NCBI GenBank assembly: GCA_020631735.1
Contig: CM036170.1
Location: 65,301,737-65,365,736, forward strand
Reading direction: 5' to 3'
DNA length: 64,000 nt
DNA from: Saccharum officinarum
Lineage: Eukaryota; Streptophyta; Magnoliopsida; Poales; Poaceae
The notes under the pieces were generated by a model. The model saw only the letters and a list, made by a program, of their open reading frames with translations, had not been told where the DNA came from and ran no database searches. Both the position numbers and the translations under genes were made by a program. Every line of letters begins with the position of its first letter. The first letter of the stretch is position 1. Shown here piece by piece: positions 23,201 to 34,163 of the stretch.

Positions 23201-23402
23201 TCCGGTTCAACAGTCAAGAACCAAGCACATTGACATAAGGTATCACTTCATAAGAGATCATCAACAAAAGGGTGATATTAGCATTGAGAGCATTGGCACT
23301 GAAGATCAACTAGCCGACATCTTTATAAAGCCACTTGATGAAAAGAGATTTTACAAGTTGAAGAATGAATTGAATATACTTGACTTCTCCAACTTGAAAT
23401 GA
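20228..23402 (+). pseudogene. pol pseudogene of S-A: protease, integrase, RT, RNase H
   Basis: Frame from GTC 20228, 13 bp after the gag stop. In order: protease WVLDSGCTQHMTGD (20255 onward); the zinc-binding pre-integrase with HRRLGHVGIK and CSACQAGKQ; integrase core with LLHMDLFGPTTY, RSDNGSEF and PQSNGVVERKN (Asp, Asp, Glu); RT with [27 protein letters not shown] and YVDG; RNase H with STAEAKYISA, CDNESAI and DQLADIF. The RT active site should read YVDD: the second Asp is Gly (22462-22464). CAA-to-TAA stops lie at 20691 and 22087, with frameshifts near 21080, 21300, 21410 and 22500. Intact, it would cut the polyprotein, copy the RNA and integrate the DNA. Confidence 0.9.
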
Positions 23403-24263
23403 GTGCACCCCCATATTCTTATATGACATGCCTCTCGTCCAACATAGCAAGGTAAAGTTGTTTGGCATATTATTCATACTTTGCTAAGGACATGGTTAGA
23501 ACATATAGACATATTTGCATGACAAATAGGCTCATTCATGAAAATCAAATGATTTTGATGTATATATGGTACCTCTATTGCTTCTATGTTTGATTGATCT
23601 AGTGGTAGCATATGACTTGTTTGTGGGCTTGCAAAACTAGTATTGAATCTAGAAAATGAGCTCATGATGTATAATTCAACATGCTCAAGATAACCCTTAT
23701 ACTTTATGAGGTGTGAAGAAGCTTGTGCTTGGATCAAACCGAATTACATGTTCTAGGCAAGTGATCTAGATTGAACCATAATTTGGACTCCCTCATATTG
23801 ATTGACTTATCTCTCACTAAAATTGGTACCTTTTTGGTGATTATTGACAAAGGGGGAGAGAAAAGTCACAAAGATATTGCAAAGAGGGAATGATGATTTG
23901 TTGAGAGTAGCTTTACAAGCGGTATCTAGATACCTTTGCTTATAATGTTGATCTCACGGGATACTTTAGTGTTTGTGATCTTTACAAGTGATGTATGACA
24001 AATGGTGTCTAGCTACATCGATGCTAAGGATGGTATATAAATGCAACTCTGATTGGTATCATGCTTCAAAGGTCCATTCTATATACCTTAGCATCAATTT
24101 GATAGTAGTAACTCTCCCAAAATTCAAATCCCTACATATGTGCATAATTGAACCAAACTCATGGAAGCACATATGTAGGGGGAGCTAATACTATCGAAAT
24201 TGAAAATTGATTTCATTTCATATCTTTGTGATGGTTGTCATCAATTACCAAAAAGGGGGAGAT
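23403..24263 (+). other. S-A 3' untranslated region with multiple polypurine tracts
   Basis: No open frame of note and no env-position ORF. Purine tracts AAAGGGGGAGAG (23849-23860), TAGGGGGAGC (24176-24185) and the LTR-adjacent AAAAAGGGGGAGA (24250-24262) are present. The last would prime plus-strand DNA synthesis; extra tracts are characteristic of Sireviruses. Confidence 0.8.
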
Positions 24264-26165
24264 TGAAAGCCCAAGTTTGGTTTTGGTAATTAATGACACC
24301 AAGTTGCTAATGCCATGTGTTAAGTGTTTTGAGTTAGGCACAAGCAACACATGAGATGAAGGTGTATGTGGCAAGGAGTGGTGGCCACAAGATCACAAAG
24401 AGATGGTGCATGGACATGAAATGATGATCATGGTGGAGATGCACATAAAATGAAGGACATGATGATCAAGTGAAAGAGAAGGATCTAAGAGCGCAAGACA
24501 AAGGTATAACCATAGGGTTTTCCTTTTACCGGTCTAAGATGAGTAGAGAAGTGATTGACCGGGTTTCGGATACATAGCCGACTATCAAGAGGGGCAATCA
24601 CGGTTAGCTCAGAAATCAAGTGCCACTAGATCAATGTCTTGAGCATATGCATTAGGATATAGTAAAGGGCTAACATAATGCCTTCGAAAATGATTGTGAA
24701 ATGCTAACACACATGCACATGGTGATTTACACATGGTGGTGTTAGCACGTTTGTGAAAGCGCGCTTTTTGAAGAAGTGAATTGCCTATTTTCTACTACGC
24801 CGGAAGTCGGAAAAGAAATGGAGGCGAACGGAGGTCACTGTGGTGACCGGACGCTGCACCGGACGCGGTCACGGTATGACCGGACGCGTCCGGTCAGTTC
24901 AATCCGGTCAGCGCGCCTAGGGTTAATGACCGGACGCTGGTCTTGCCTGACCAGTACGTCCGGTCAGTTCACCTTTGCGCAAAAGTAGAGTGAGCGACCG
25001 GCGCGTCTGGTCCTTCACGGAACTGGCGCATCCGGTCAGGCGTCCAGAGGGGCAGAGAGCAGCGAAGTGGTGATCGGACGCGCGGAGCGTCCGGTCACGT
25101 GCGATCGGACGCGTCCGGTCGTGATGGGAGCTTACTGGACTCTGACCGGACGCTAGGTGAGGCGCGTCCGGTCATACACTAGGGCACGTCCGGTCATACG
25201 CTAGAGCGCGTCCGGTCATAGCAATGGTAACTTCTGACGCGCACTGTTCACGCTTGTCCTGTAGTGACCGGACGCGTCCGGTCACCCTGACCGGTGCGTC
25301 CGGTCATCCCGTTTTGAAATGCGTCGTCCGTAACGGCTAGCTGCGTACCCCTTCGTTATAAATAGACGTTGGCCGGGGTTTGAGGGGATTTCTTGCACAT
25401 TTTGAGACCTAGAGACATACTTTGAGCTAGAGAACAATCCCTCCACTCATCTCTTTACATAGTTGCACATCTTGAGTGAGATTGAGTGAGATTCAAGTGC
25501 ATTGCTTGAGAGTTGCATTCTAGAGGCACTTGATCTTCGAATTGCTGCGGATTTCTTGTTACTCTTCCGTGTTTCCCGACACGGTAGACGGCTTGGAGCA
25601 GCGGAGGTGATTGAGCTCACAATTGGAGATTGTTGGAGCCTTCACCAAGTGTTGTAAGGGGTTCTTGATCCTTCCCCGCGGGAGTTCGCAAATTGGATAC
25701 TCTAGTGGAGCTCGTGGCTTGGAGGATCCCCATCTTGTGTGCGGTTGTGCGGCGCCCGCCGGGGGCTTGACTCTTGATAGTCGATTAGCTCGTGAACCGA
25801 CGAGTGGGTGTATCGCCACAACGGGGAGTAGCTTGCCGGGAAGCAATTGAACCTCGGGATAAATTCTTGTGTCATTCTCTTCCCGAGGACTTCTCGTGTG
25901 TGATTGATTGATTGGTACTTCTCATCTCTACACGGCGGTATAATCACTCAAAGCTCTTCTCTCGTATTACTTCTTGTTTCTAGCTTGTAGTTGTTGTTGT
26001 GTTTAGTGAATAGCTTTGTTATAGACTTGTGTAGGTGGCTTGCTTAATTAGTTAGAGCTAGTGCATTTGCTTCGCCACCTTTCGTACTAACGTGTGGTTA
26101 AGTATTTCTTGTAGAAGTTTTAATTAGGCTATTCACTCCCCCCTCTAGCCTATTTGGACCTTACA
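24264..26165 (+). repeat. 3' LTR of S-A (1902 bp)
   Basis: Starts TGAAAGCCCAAG and ends GGACCTTACA. TATAAATA at 25357-25364; palindrome array at about 24845-25310. It is shorter than the 5' LTR because of a ~73-bp deletion at about 24758-24762 and a contracted array. The two LTRs differ clearly more than the LTR pair of S-B. Confidence 0.9.
24845..25310. repeat. Palindrome array in the S-A 3' LTR
   Basis: The same GACCGGACGCGTCCGGTC-type unit as in the 5' LTR, with fewer copies and a different order, showing that the array changes by gain and loss of units. Confidence 0.85.
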
Positions 26166-27007
26166 ACATGGTGCATGATAACCCTTCTAGTGAGGTGTGA
26201 AGAAGCTTGCCCTTGGATCAAACCGAAGCATTTTATTTATGCAAGCAATCTAGGTTGAATCACAAACTTGATCCTCACCCCATATTTTAACATGATAATC
26301 TATCTAAAATTGGTCCCTTGTGGTCATTGGTGCCAAAGGGGGAGAAAATGTTGTTCACAAAGATAGAACTCAAAGGGGGAGAAGCATAAAGGGGGAGAAT
26401 TGATAAAAGAAGGGGATCAACTAAAATTTTGAGCACACAAGTAGGGGGAGCAAGCTCTTAAACATGAATGTTGCATTTCCATGTGCACTTCATATGTATG
26501 ATGCATAGTTATGCATTTCTTTTTCTTCGATACATTGCTAGTATAATTTGAATGATGTATTGTGGTACTAGCATGAATAGGAAGTAGTTAGATTTTTCTT
26601 GCTTCATGTTTTCATAGTGGTACTAGAGCCTTTCTTATATTGTTGATCTCACGAGGTTTCTAGTTATGTTTGTGCTTTTCCAAGTGGAATCTAACTACAC
26701 AAGGTGCTAAGATGGTGTTTATCGCTACTCCGATGGTATCACGCTTCAAAGGTCTATAATCTTGAACACTTAGCACCTATTGATAGTCAATGCTCCTATA
26801 TTTTCCTATCTAACATGTATGCTTCCAAAATCCAAACATATAGCATACATGTAGGGGGAGCCATTGCTATCAATTTGAATTCATGATCACATGTACATAA
26901 TTCTTACACATGGTAATATACTTGGACAATGTGACATGGGTTCAATCAAAATTTTATCATAACATCTTTGTGAAAGGGTTGTCACCAATTACCAACAAGG
27001 GGGAGAT

Positions 27008-28973
27008 TGAAAGTCCTATGTTTGGTGTTGGTAATTAGTGACAATGCCTAAGTACTAATCATATGCCTAAGTTGTATGTAGCATATGAGAATTAGTACAT
27101 TCCAAGGTTGGTGGCAAAGACGGACATGGTGATCATGATGGCCACACTTGGATTTGGACGCAACCCTACGTGATAAAGGCAAAGGTATATGCTTAAGGGT
27201 TGTGTTTTAGTAACCAAGACACCTAGTGGGTGTGGTTACATTATAGGATAGATAGCCGTACTATAAAGAGGGGCATGACGTGGCTATTGAACTCCTAAGT
27301 GCCTCTAGGTGTGCATTTCATAATCATATCCATTTGGATAGAACTAATATCGCCTCAAAAAATGATTGTGAAAATGCTAACACACTCACACATGACGAGA
27401 TCATTTGGTGGTGTTAGCACGTTTGCGAAGGAGGTGGAGTTTGAGCGGTAGAGAGGGTTTGGGATCCTCTCTCCCTCCCGCCGAGCTTGCGAGGCGGGAT
27501 TCAGGCATTTTCGAGGAGTTGAAACGAATATTTTCCACTACGCCGGAAGTTGGAAAAGAAACAGAGGCGAACGGAGGTCACAGAGGTGACCGGACGCTGG
27601 ACTGGACGCAGTCTCTAATTGACCGGACACATTCGGTCAGCGTTCAGCGTTTGCGCGTGTTTCAGTTTGATGATCGGACGCGCAGCGCGTCCGGTCACAG
27701 TCGATCGGACGCGTCCGGTCGTTCAGGGAGCTTACTGGACTCTAACTGGATGCTGGCACTGTGGCGTCCGGTCATTTCTTCAGCGCGTCCGGTCATTGTT
27801 TCATTGAGCGCTGCTCAGGCTTGACCAGCGCGTCCGGTCAGTTACGGGACCAGCGCGTCCGGTCGTTCACAGCGCGTCCGGTCTGCGCGTCAAGCGCGTC
27901 CGGTCGTTGCTTCGCAGTTAGCCGTTGTGCGACCGGCGCGTCCGGTCAGTTGGACCAGCGCGTCCGGTCAGTGCTTCGTGACTTAGCCGTTGTGCGACCG
28001 GCGCGTCCGGTCAGCACGTTTTCGGCTGTTTAAGTTTCTAACGGCTATATTCGAAGGGGTACGTCTATAAATACTCATTGGCCGGCTCAAGGCTCTACCT
28101 CTCTTGAACATTTGACATACTTGTGAGCACTTTGAGCTAAGCAACACCCCTCCCACTCATCTCTCTTGCTTCTTTGCATATTCGAAGTGAGATTGAGTGA
28201 TCCAAGTGCATTTGCATTGCGAGATTGCATCTAGTTAGCACTTGGTGGTTGATTTGCTGCGGGATTCTTGTTTCTCTTGGTGGTTGCCGCCACCTAGACG
28301 GCTTAGAGCAGCTTGGAGGCATTGGCAAGAGTTGGTGATTGTTCTTGGCCACCTCCGGTGATTGTGAGGGGTTTGTGCCTACCTCGGCGAAGCGCCAAAG
28401 GCAACATTAGTATATTGCTCGTGTCATTGCAACCTTTTGTCATTTGGTAGGTTCTTGTGGCGCCTTTTGAGAGGCTCGGTGTGTGACCGATTAGCCACCG
28501 AACCACGTGGTGAAGAGGGACACAATAAGGACTAGCGTGCCGGCAAGCACGTGAACCTCGGGATAAATCTTCGTGTCATCACTTTCATATTGTGATTGAT
28601 TGATCCCGGTGTTCGGTTATCTTGGTATTCATTGTTGATCATATCGGTTGGCTCAATACTTCGCCCCACGATGAAACTCTCCTAACTCAACTCCGCATTA
28701 CCTTTTTAGTTATCTTTGCTAGCTAGTTAGCTTTGCTAGAGTAGCTCCTTTGTGTAGCTTGCTAGTTGTAGTTATAGTTATCTTCTCGGTTTGACTTGTG
28801 CGGTTGAGTGCAAATATTCTAGAATTGTGAATTGGTTAGGTGGCTTGCATACACCCGGTAGGCTAAGCAAAACTTGCATCTCGCTACTTGTTATATTGAT
28901 AAACTTGTTTAGCTTGTCTTTGTAGAAAATTTTAAAAGGCTATTCACCCCCCTCTAGCCATCAAGACCTTTCA
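27008..28973 (+). repeat. LTR of S-C (1966 bp)
   Basis: Ends are inverted: TGAAAG and CTTTCA. It contains a palindrome array (about 27580-28020), a TATAAATA box (28066-28073) and the GGTGGAGTTTGAGCGG segment also found in the S-A 5' LTR. It is related to the S-A LTR but diverged enough to be a separate subfamily. Confidence 0.85.
27580..28020. repeat. Palindrome array in the S-C LTR
   Basis: At least ten copies of CGCGTCCGGTC or its complement, many as CAGCGCGTCCGGTCA, directly upstream of the TATA box. Here one orientation dominates. Confidence 0.8.
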
Positions 28974-29728
28974 CCTACCCCAACTTGCTTGGGACAAAAG
29001 GCTATGTTGTTGTTGTATATTCATGTGGTATCTTGTTTTAAAGAACTCATTCTATTAAACACAATAGTGCAATCAATTATAATTTTATTTGGATGCACGG
29101 TTGAGGAGCTATACTAATTTTAGTTCTAAAAAAATATGACATCAGCACGTCTGTAGACTTGTTACCATGCATGCTGTGTCCACACAAGGCAATGCTCTGT
29201 TGTGGTACCGTATTCCTATATGGGCCTGGGCTGCTGCATGCAATGGTGGTGAGCGCAGCCCACTTCTACGCTGCGTGGGAATGAAAATATTTTTGGTCAA
29301 CAAGTTCCTTCCTGCCACCAGGTCGGACACTAGCACCGCCCGATTATCCGTGTCTCTGAATCCTAGACCTGTTTCTGGTCCGGTGATTGTGGTTTGTTAC
29401 TCCCTCCAATAAATCTCACAAAGCGGTGGAGGATTAACGACACTAAGCATTAAGTATTGTACGCCATAACTATGCATGCATGCATCCCTGTTTCGTTGCC
29501 ACCCTGAAATAAACCAACGGGAAGGAGCCAGCGTAGCACCAGGGCCGTACCTAGGATCCGTACCTAGGATTTAGAGGCCGTTGAACAAAATATGGAGCCC
29601 TAAAATTCGAGAAAAATCAAGACATACTTTCGATTAATTATAAAGCTTGAGGATATATATGGTTCTTATACTACTAAGAACAGATCAAATATTAATGCTA
29701 AAAGAGTAAAAAGTACTAGTACTAAGTA
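28974..29728. other. Old repeat fragments, no gene
   Basis: It begins CCTACCCCAACTTGCTTGGG with a run of TTG (to about 29017), which resembles the 3' tail of a common grass retroelement, probably a LINE. The rest shows no open frame with a recognisable domain. TTACTCCCTCCAATAA near 29398 looks like a lone Stowaway-type end. Confidence 0.35.
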
Positions 29729-30287
29729 CTCTCTCCGTTCCAAATTATAATTCATTTGACTTTTTTAACCCCAAGTTTGACCGCTCGTCTTATTCAAAAA
29801 AAATATGTGCAAATATAGTCAAATTTAAGTCATTCTTGAAGAACTTTTGCTAATAAAGCAAGCCCCAACAAAAGAAGTGATATTTAGCACAAAATTTTAA
29901 ATAAGACGAGTGATCAAACTTGAGGTTAAAAGAGTCAAACAAACTATAATTTGGAACGGATTTAGTAACACACTAGCATCCCTAACAGCAGTATCGTGGC
30001 ACGAGAAAGCAAAATGGCAAAAAGAAAAATGAACAGATCAGGCCAGGGAAGCTAAGTTGCCAAGCAGGTTGGTGGACATGGTCATGGCCTTACGTTGGTG
30101 AGTTGATCCAATTAACGAACCAGAAATTACAACTTGCAAGCCGTTTTTGGATATGATACATAATTTTCTATTTAAAAGATTAGCTATTATTTATTAGTAC
30201 TTACTGTACATTTAGAGACCCTTAAATTTTGGGGGCCCTGAACACTTATCCACCTTGCTCCTGTCAATCTACGGACCTGCACCATGC
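29541..30287. mobile_element. Possible non-autonomous DNA transposon
   Basis: CAGGGCCGTACCTAGGAT at the left and the reverse complement of CAGGTCCGTAGATTGACA at the right look like decayed inverted ends of an hAT-like element, with GGAGCCCTAAAATT near the left and AAATTTTGGGGGCCC near the right. No matching 8-bp target duplication was found. The Stowaway-like MITE sits inside. Confidence 0.3.
29729..29965. mobile_element. Stowaway-type MITE (237 bp)
   Basis: Left end CTCTCTCCGTTCCAAATTAT and right end complementary to it (ATAATTTGGAACGGATTTAG), flanked by TA (29727-29728 and 29966-29967). The inverted halves continue inward (CATTTGAC / GTCAAAC). This is the usual Tc1/mariner-derived MITE of grasses. 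No coding capacity. Confidence 0.85.
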
Positions 30288-31457
30288 AGTGAATTTTGAT
30301 GTCGCATCCAAAAAGAAATGCTTCGGATTTGCTGCGAACAAGTAATGCCAATGTCTGCTCTTTAACTCTCACATCGGATTTTGCTCCACGCCTACCATAG
30401 AGCCAAAAAATGAAAAATCAGCGTACGCTTAAAAAAAGATAATGGAGGGAGTAGTACGGATTTTCAACCCAACGGGTTGGTTTTATGCTTGCATAGTCGT
30501 AACTACATTAAACCTTATAAACTAGTGAACCTCCTAGTCTATTGATCCACCATGTATCTATAGATCTGATTTTAAGGCCCAGATTAGCAAACCTCCTAAC
30601 TCTGTTTTGAGATCGAAGTGACCAAAGCCTCCAGAGTTGTGTAGCCTCTACTCAACCTCCACTGTCTATATGGGTCGACTCTAAGTCCAACCTTCATCGT
30701 CTCTACGCGTCGACTGTAAGTCCTCGACCTAGTCCACCCACTGAGTTCTCTTGCACTCTAACTTGACTTGGTCAAGTTCCTACCTTGACTTCAGTCAACA
30801 CCGTCTTGGACCTTCATCTCGCACACGTACTCCTGCTTGTCATCGTGTCCAAGTGCTAGCCATCCATGGTTCGTCCTCTGGCCTGGTCCCTTGATCCAAG
30901 CCTTTGTGTTCATTCTTCATTGATTGTGGTCTATGAGCCTGAGCCTCTCGCTTGACCTTAGCCATTGTCGTCAACCACCTTGATGCACTTAACACTTGCA
31001 CATGACATGTCGTCGTACACACACCAACTAGACTCACTGGTTAATTCAACTCAGCTAGACCAACTCATCCAAAGCATCATCCCACATTGACAATCACTCG
31101 TCACCCTGGGCATGGGGCCCTATCCACCATGTCATCTTAGGGGGGCCATATGTGTGCATATCCTCGTGTAATAAGACTCACTAGTCAAGACCTGAGCTAT
31201 GAGAGATCTATCATCACATGCCACGTTAAGGTGCAAAGCAAGTCAGACACTGTTTGAACATGGATGACACTGTATGACAAGTTCGAGGACCTAAAAAGTA
31301 TATTTAGAGAGTCTGGGACCTACATAACACCCCGACATGAGTTCAGAGACTTGAAAATTATATTTTGAGAATTCAGCACCTGCATAACACCACGAGACAA
31401 GTTTGGGAACCACCCAAGCATTTTACTCAAAAATACATTAACATATGCAATACCATG
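30288..31457. other. Intergenic DNA with a short ~60-bp tandem repeat
   Basis: AATGGAGGGAGTA at 30441-30454 is a lone Stowaway-type end. About 31274-31410 holds two and a part imperfect units of ~60 bp, each with GAC(A)AAGTT-type start, GGGACCT-like middle and CATAACACCMCG end. No gene seen. The last five bases, CCATG (31453-31457), are the left target duplicate of S-B. Confidence 0.5.
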
Positions 31458-33066
31458 TGAAAGGATCAAGATGCCCAAGAGGGGGGGGTGAATTGGGCTT
31501 CTCTAAAAATTAAATGCAAGAATTAAATCCTACAAACCGGAATTCACCCCTAGTGTCTACTTGTGTTCCTAGAGAGTCTACCGATACAAAGTTTTGCACC
31601 CTAGTTTCCAATCCTAGTCTAGCATGGCAAGTCTAGGAATGTAAAACAAGCAATGAAAGTAAATACGAGAAAGTAAATGCTTGAATGTAAAGGGGCAAGA
31701 AACACGGCGATGTTTTTCCGAGGTATCGGAGAGTCGCCACTCCCCACTAGTCCTCGTTGGAGCACCCACGCAAGGGTGTAGCTCCCCCTTGATCCGCGCA
31801 AGGATCAAGTGCTCTCTACGGGTTGATTCTTTGACACTCTGTCGCGGTGAATCACCCACAACCGCTCACAAGATGAGTTGGATCATCCACAAGCTCCGCC
31901 GGATGATCACCGAACTCCCAATCACCACCAAGCCGTCTAGGTGATGGCGATCACCAAGAGTAACAAGCTAGAACTCTCACTTGACCACTACAAGCCCAAA
32001 TGAGAAGGTGGATGCACACTTGCTACTCTCTAATCGCTAGTGAGGAACTCTCAAGCTTTGATTCTCAAATCTCTATCCTCACTAGTGCTCTTGCACTCCC
32101 TTGCACTCCAAAGGTGTTTTTCAGCTGATCAAATGAGCAAGAGACCTCTAAAAGAGGTGGTGGGGATGTATTTATACACCCCACAGACAAAACGAACCGT
32201 TACCCGCTGACTCAGCAAAACACGAGCTGACCGGACGCGCCGGTTGAACTGACCGGACGCGCCGGTCGCTCGTAACGGTCGAAAACCGAAAAACAAATGA
32301 GTGACCGGACGCACCGGTCAGGGGTGACTGGACGCGTACGATCGTGCAGGGAGCATACTGTACTCGCACCGGACGCGCGACCGCGTCCGATCGGTGATGA
32401 CCGGACGCGTCCGGTCGTCTCTGGACCTTACTGGACTGTGACCGGACGCGCCGATCACACCCAGGTCGCGTCCGATCGGGTGTTTCCCTCAAGTGACACG
32501 TGATGACTTCTGACCACCGCGTCCGGTCCTCGCGAGGACCGCGTCCGGTGTTCAGAGCTGAAACCTTAGCCGCGGAACTGTACTGACCGGACGCGTCCGG
32601 TCATGCCGAGGACCGCGTCCGGTCATGGGAAAACGACCCGAAACTCTCCGAAACGCGTCACAGCTTGAACCAAGTTGCTTCTAACTGAACTTTGAGCTAT
32701 TCTAGAGCTGCCTAGCGCCAAGTTTAACAAGTGTGCACCACACCTAAACATAGGACTCGCCTAGGTCAAGCTACCCGCTCATGCCCCCCTTTATAGTACG
32801 GCCAAAAGAGAAAAACGAAGATCCTAACGACTATTCCAAATGTCTTTCAACACCTCGACATCCGGAACTAACCGTCCTTAATCTTGACGTCACTCTTTTG
32901 AAAACCGAAACGATTTTCATCAAGGGGCATGAATACCATGGTGCCCAAAGCAGTTAAAACCTCCATGACCTAACTTACCAAAGTTTCTGCAAAACACACG
33001 TTAGTCATGGTAATAAAGCGTTGTCATCAATTGCCGAAACCAAACCTCGGGGCCTAGATGCTTTCA
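31458..33066 (-). repeat. 3' LTR of S-B (1609 bp)
   Basis: In plus coordinates it runs from TGAAAGGATC to GATGCTTTCA, so on the minus strand it starts TGAAAG and ends CTTTCA. TATTTATA at 32169-32176 is the minus-strand TATA box. Confidence 0.93.
32225..32635. repeat. Palindrome array in the S-B 3' LTR
   Basis: About ten copies of the ACCGGACGCG unit. A perfect 20-bp palindrome, TGACCGGACGCGTCCGGTCA, is at 32584-32603. It lies upstream of the TATA box in element orientation. Confidence 0.85.
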
Positions 33067-33080
33067 ATCTCCCCCTTTTT
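33067..33080 (-). other. Polypurine tract of S-B
   Basis: ATCTCCCCCTTTTT on the plus strand reads AAAAAGGGGGAGAT on the coding strand, next to the 3' LTR. A second purine-rich stretch (33463-33496) holds two more GGGGGAG motifs, as in S-A and S-C. Confidence 0.85.
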
Positions 33081-33523
33081 GGTGATTGATGACAACACTA
33101 AGATATAAAAGATTTGAGTTGAGGTTTTTGAGCATGCATGGTTCACATAAGCAAAAAGCAATAAGCACAAGGGGTTAGGAATTGCTTATGTGCCCCAATC
33201 CAAAAAAAGTGTACTTCATAAGATAAGACAAAGAACGTTAGTACACAAACAGATATAGCTCATAAGAAATCGGAGTAAGGCACGGAAGCACAACCTTAGA
33301 GCTATAATTAAAAACGGTGACAAGCGTTAACACTGCGACTGGATAAAACATTAAGACTCAAGGTTTATCACACGACGACATGTCACACGAATGCAATGAC
33401 TGAAAAGTAAACATGATGCATGAATGTAGCACACAAGAAAAAAAAGAACGAAAACCCTCTCTCAAAAACTCCCCCTGAAACTACTCTCTCTCCCCCTTTG
33501 GCATCAAGCGCCAAAAAACTAAT

Positions 33524-34158
33524 CTAAGGATCTGACGGGGGGACAGACGGAGTCGTGCCGGGTGCCGAGGTGCGCGGAGTAATCACGAAGTGTAGAGAAT
33601 CTCCCTCGGAATCTGAGCTATCTGGCTGACCCTCTGAAGAAGCATGTGGTTGTGTAACTGTCTGGGTCTGAACGGCAGGAACAGGTACTGTCGTAGTAGC
33701 AATAAGAGGATCCGTCTGAGTGACCTGAGCCTGTAGCGAGCCAATAGCAGGAGGATCTGTCGAGGCAACTGACGAAGGTAGAGTCTCTGTAGTACCAGTC
33801 CCTGTCACTGGAGGAATAGCTGCCTCTGAAGCTGACAACCCTGAAGAAGTAGCAAAGGTAGTGTGCAAGGGCGTCGGCTGACCAGTCAACTCGCTGTAGG
33901 TAGCACTGAAATCACCGAAGGGTGTGCCTGTCAAGAGGTGAGGGCGAGGCTGGTCTGAAGGTGTAAACCCCATGTGAATAGGCGTGAAGCTCGGGGACTG
34001 GAATGACTGGGGAACCTGCTGCTGTGGAGATGTGAACTGGAAACCCGGCTGTCCCTGACTCGATGGATCACTGGATTGTAAAGCAGAAGTCAGGACAGAA
34101 GCAGGCGGAGGAACCCCAACAGTGACTAGGTGGCGCAGGAGATCCAAGTACTGCTGCT
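33524..34158 (-). pseudogene. C-terminal part of the S-B env-position ORF
   Basis: It continues the frame of 49327-51170 across the G3 insertion: removing G3 and one GACTA copy restores the reading frame through a Gln-rich stretch. About 210 residues follow, rich in Ser, Thr, Pro and Gln, ending in PPSDP and TAG at 33524, just before the purine tracts. There is no membrane segment and no recognisable domain. Confidence 0.75.
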
Positions 34159-34163
34159 GACTA

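Larger units (their letters stand above)
16050..26165 (+). mobile_element. Ty1/copia Sirevirus-type element S-A
   Basis: 5' LTR 16050-18084, primer site 18087-18099, gag 18145-20214, pol 20228-23402, 3' non-coding region with several polypurine tracts, 3' LTR 24264-26165. Both LTRs start TGAAAGCCCAAG and end GGACCTTACA. Two CCHC knuckles in gag, the pol order protease-integrase-RT-RNase H, palindrome arrays in the LTRs and repeated AAAGGGGGAGA tracts identify a Sirevirus. The flanks AGAAT (before) and ACATG (after) do not match, so it lacks a target-site duplication. Many frameshifts and stops make it inactive. Confidence 0.9.
26166..28973 (+). mobile_element. 3' remnant of a Sirevirus, S-C
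   Basis: 26166-27007 is homologous to the non-coding region after pol of S-A (GAGGTGTGAAGAAGCTTG, near 23708) and carries repeated purine tracts at 26335-26346, 26372-26384, 26388-26398, 26442-26451 and 26852-26861, then the LTR-adjacent AAGGGGGAGA. The LTR 27008-28973 starts TGAAAGTCC and ends GACCTTTCA. gag, pol and the 5' LTR are missing. The remnant abuts S-A without a target duplicate. Confidence 0.85.

Noticed and set aside
33524..34158. A separate small gene of its own
   Set aside because: It begins without a good ATG and continues the frame from 49327 once G3 is removed, so it is the C-terminal part of the S-B accessory ORF.
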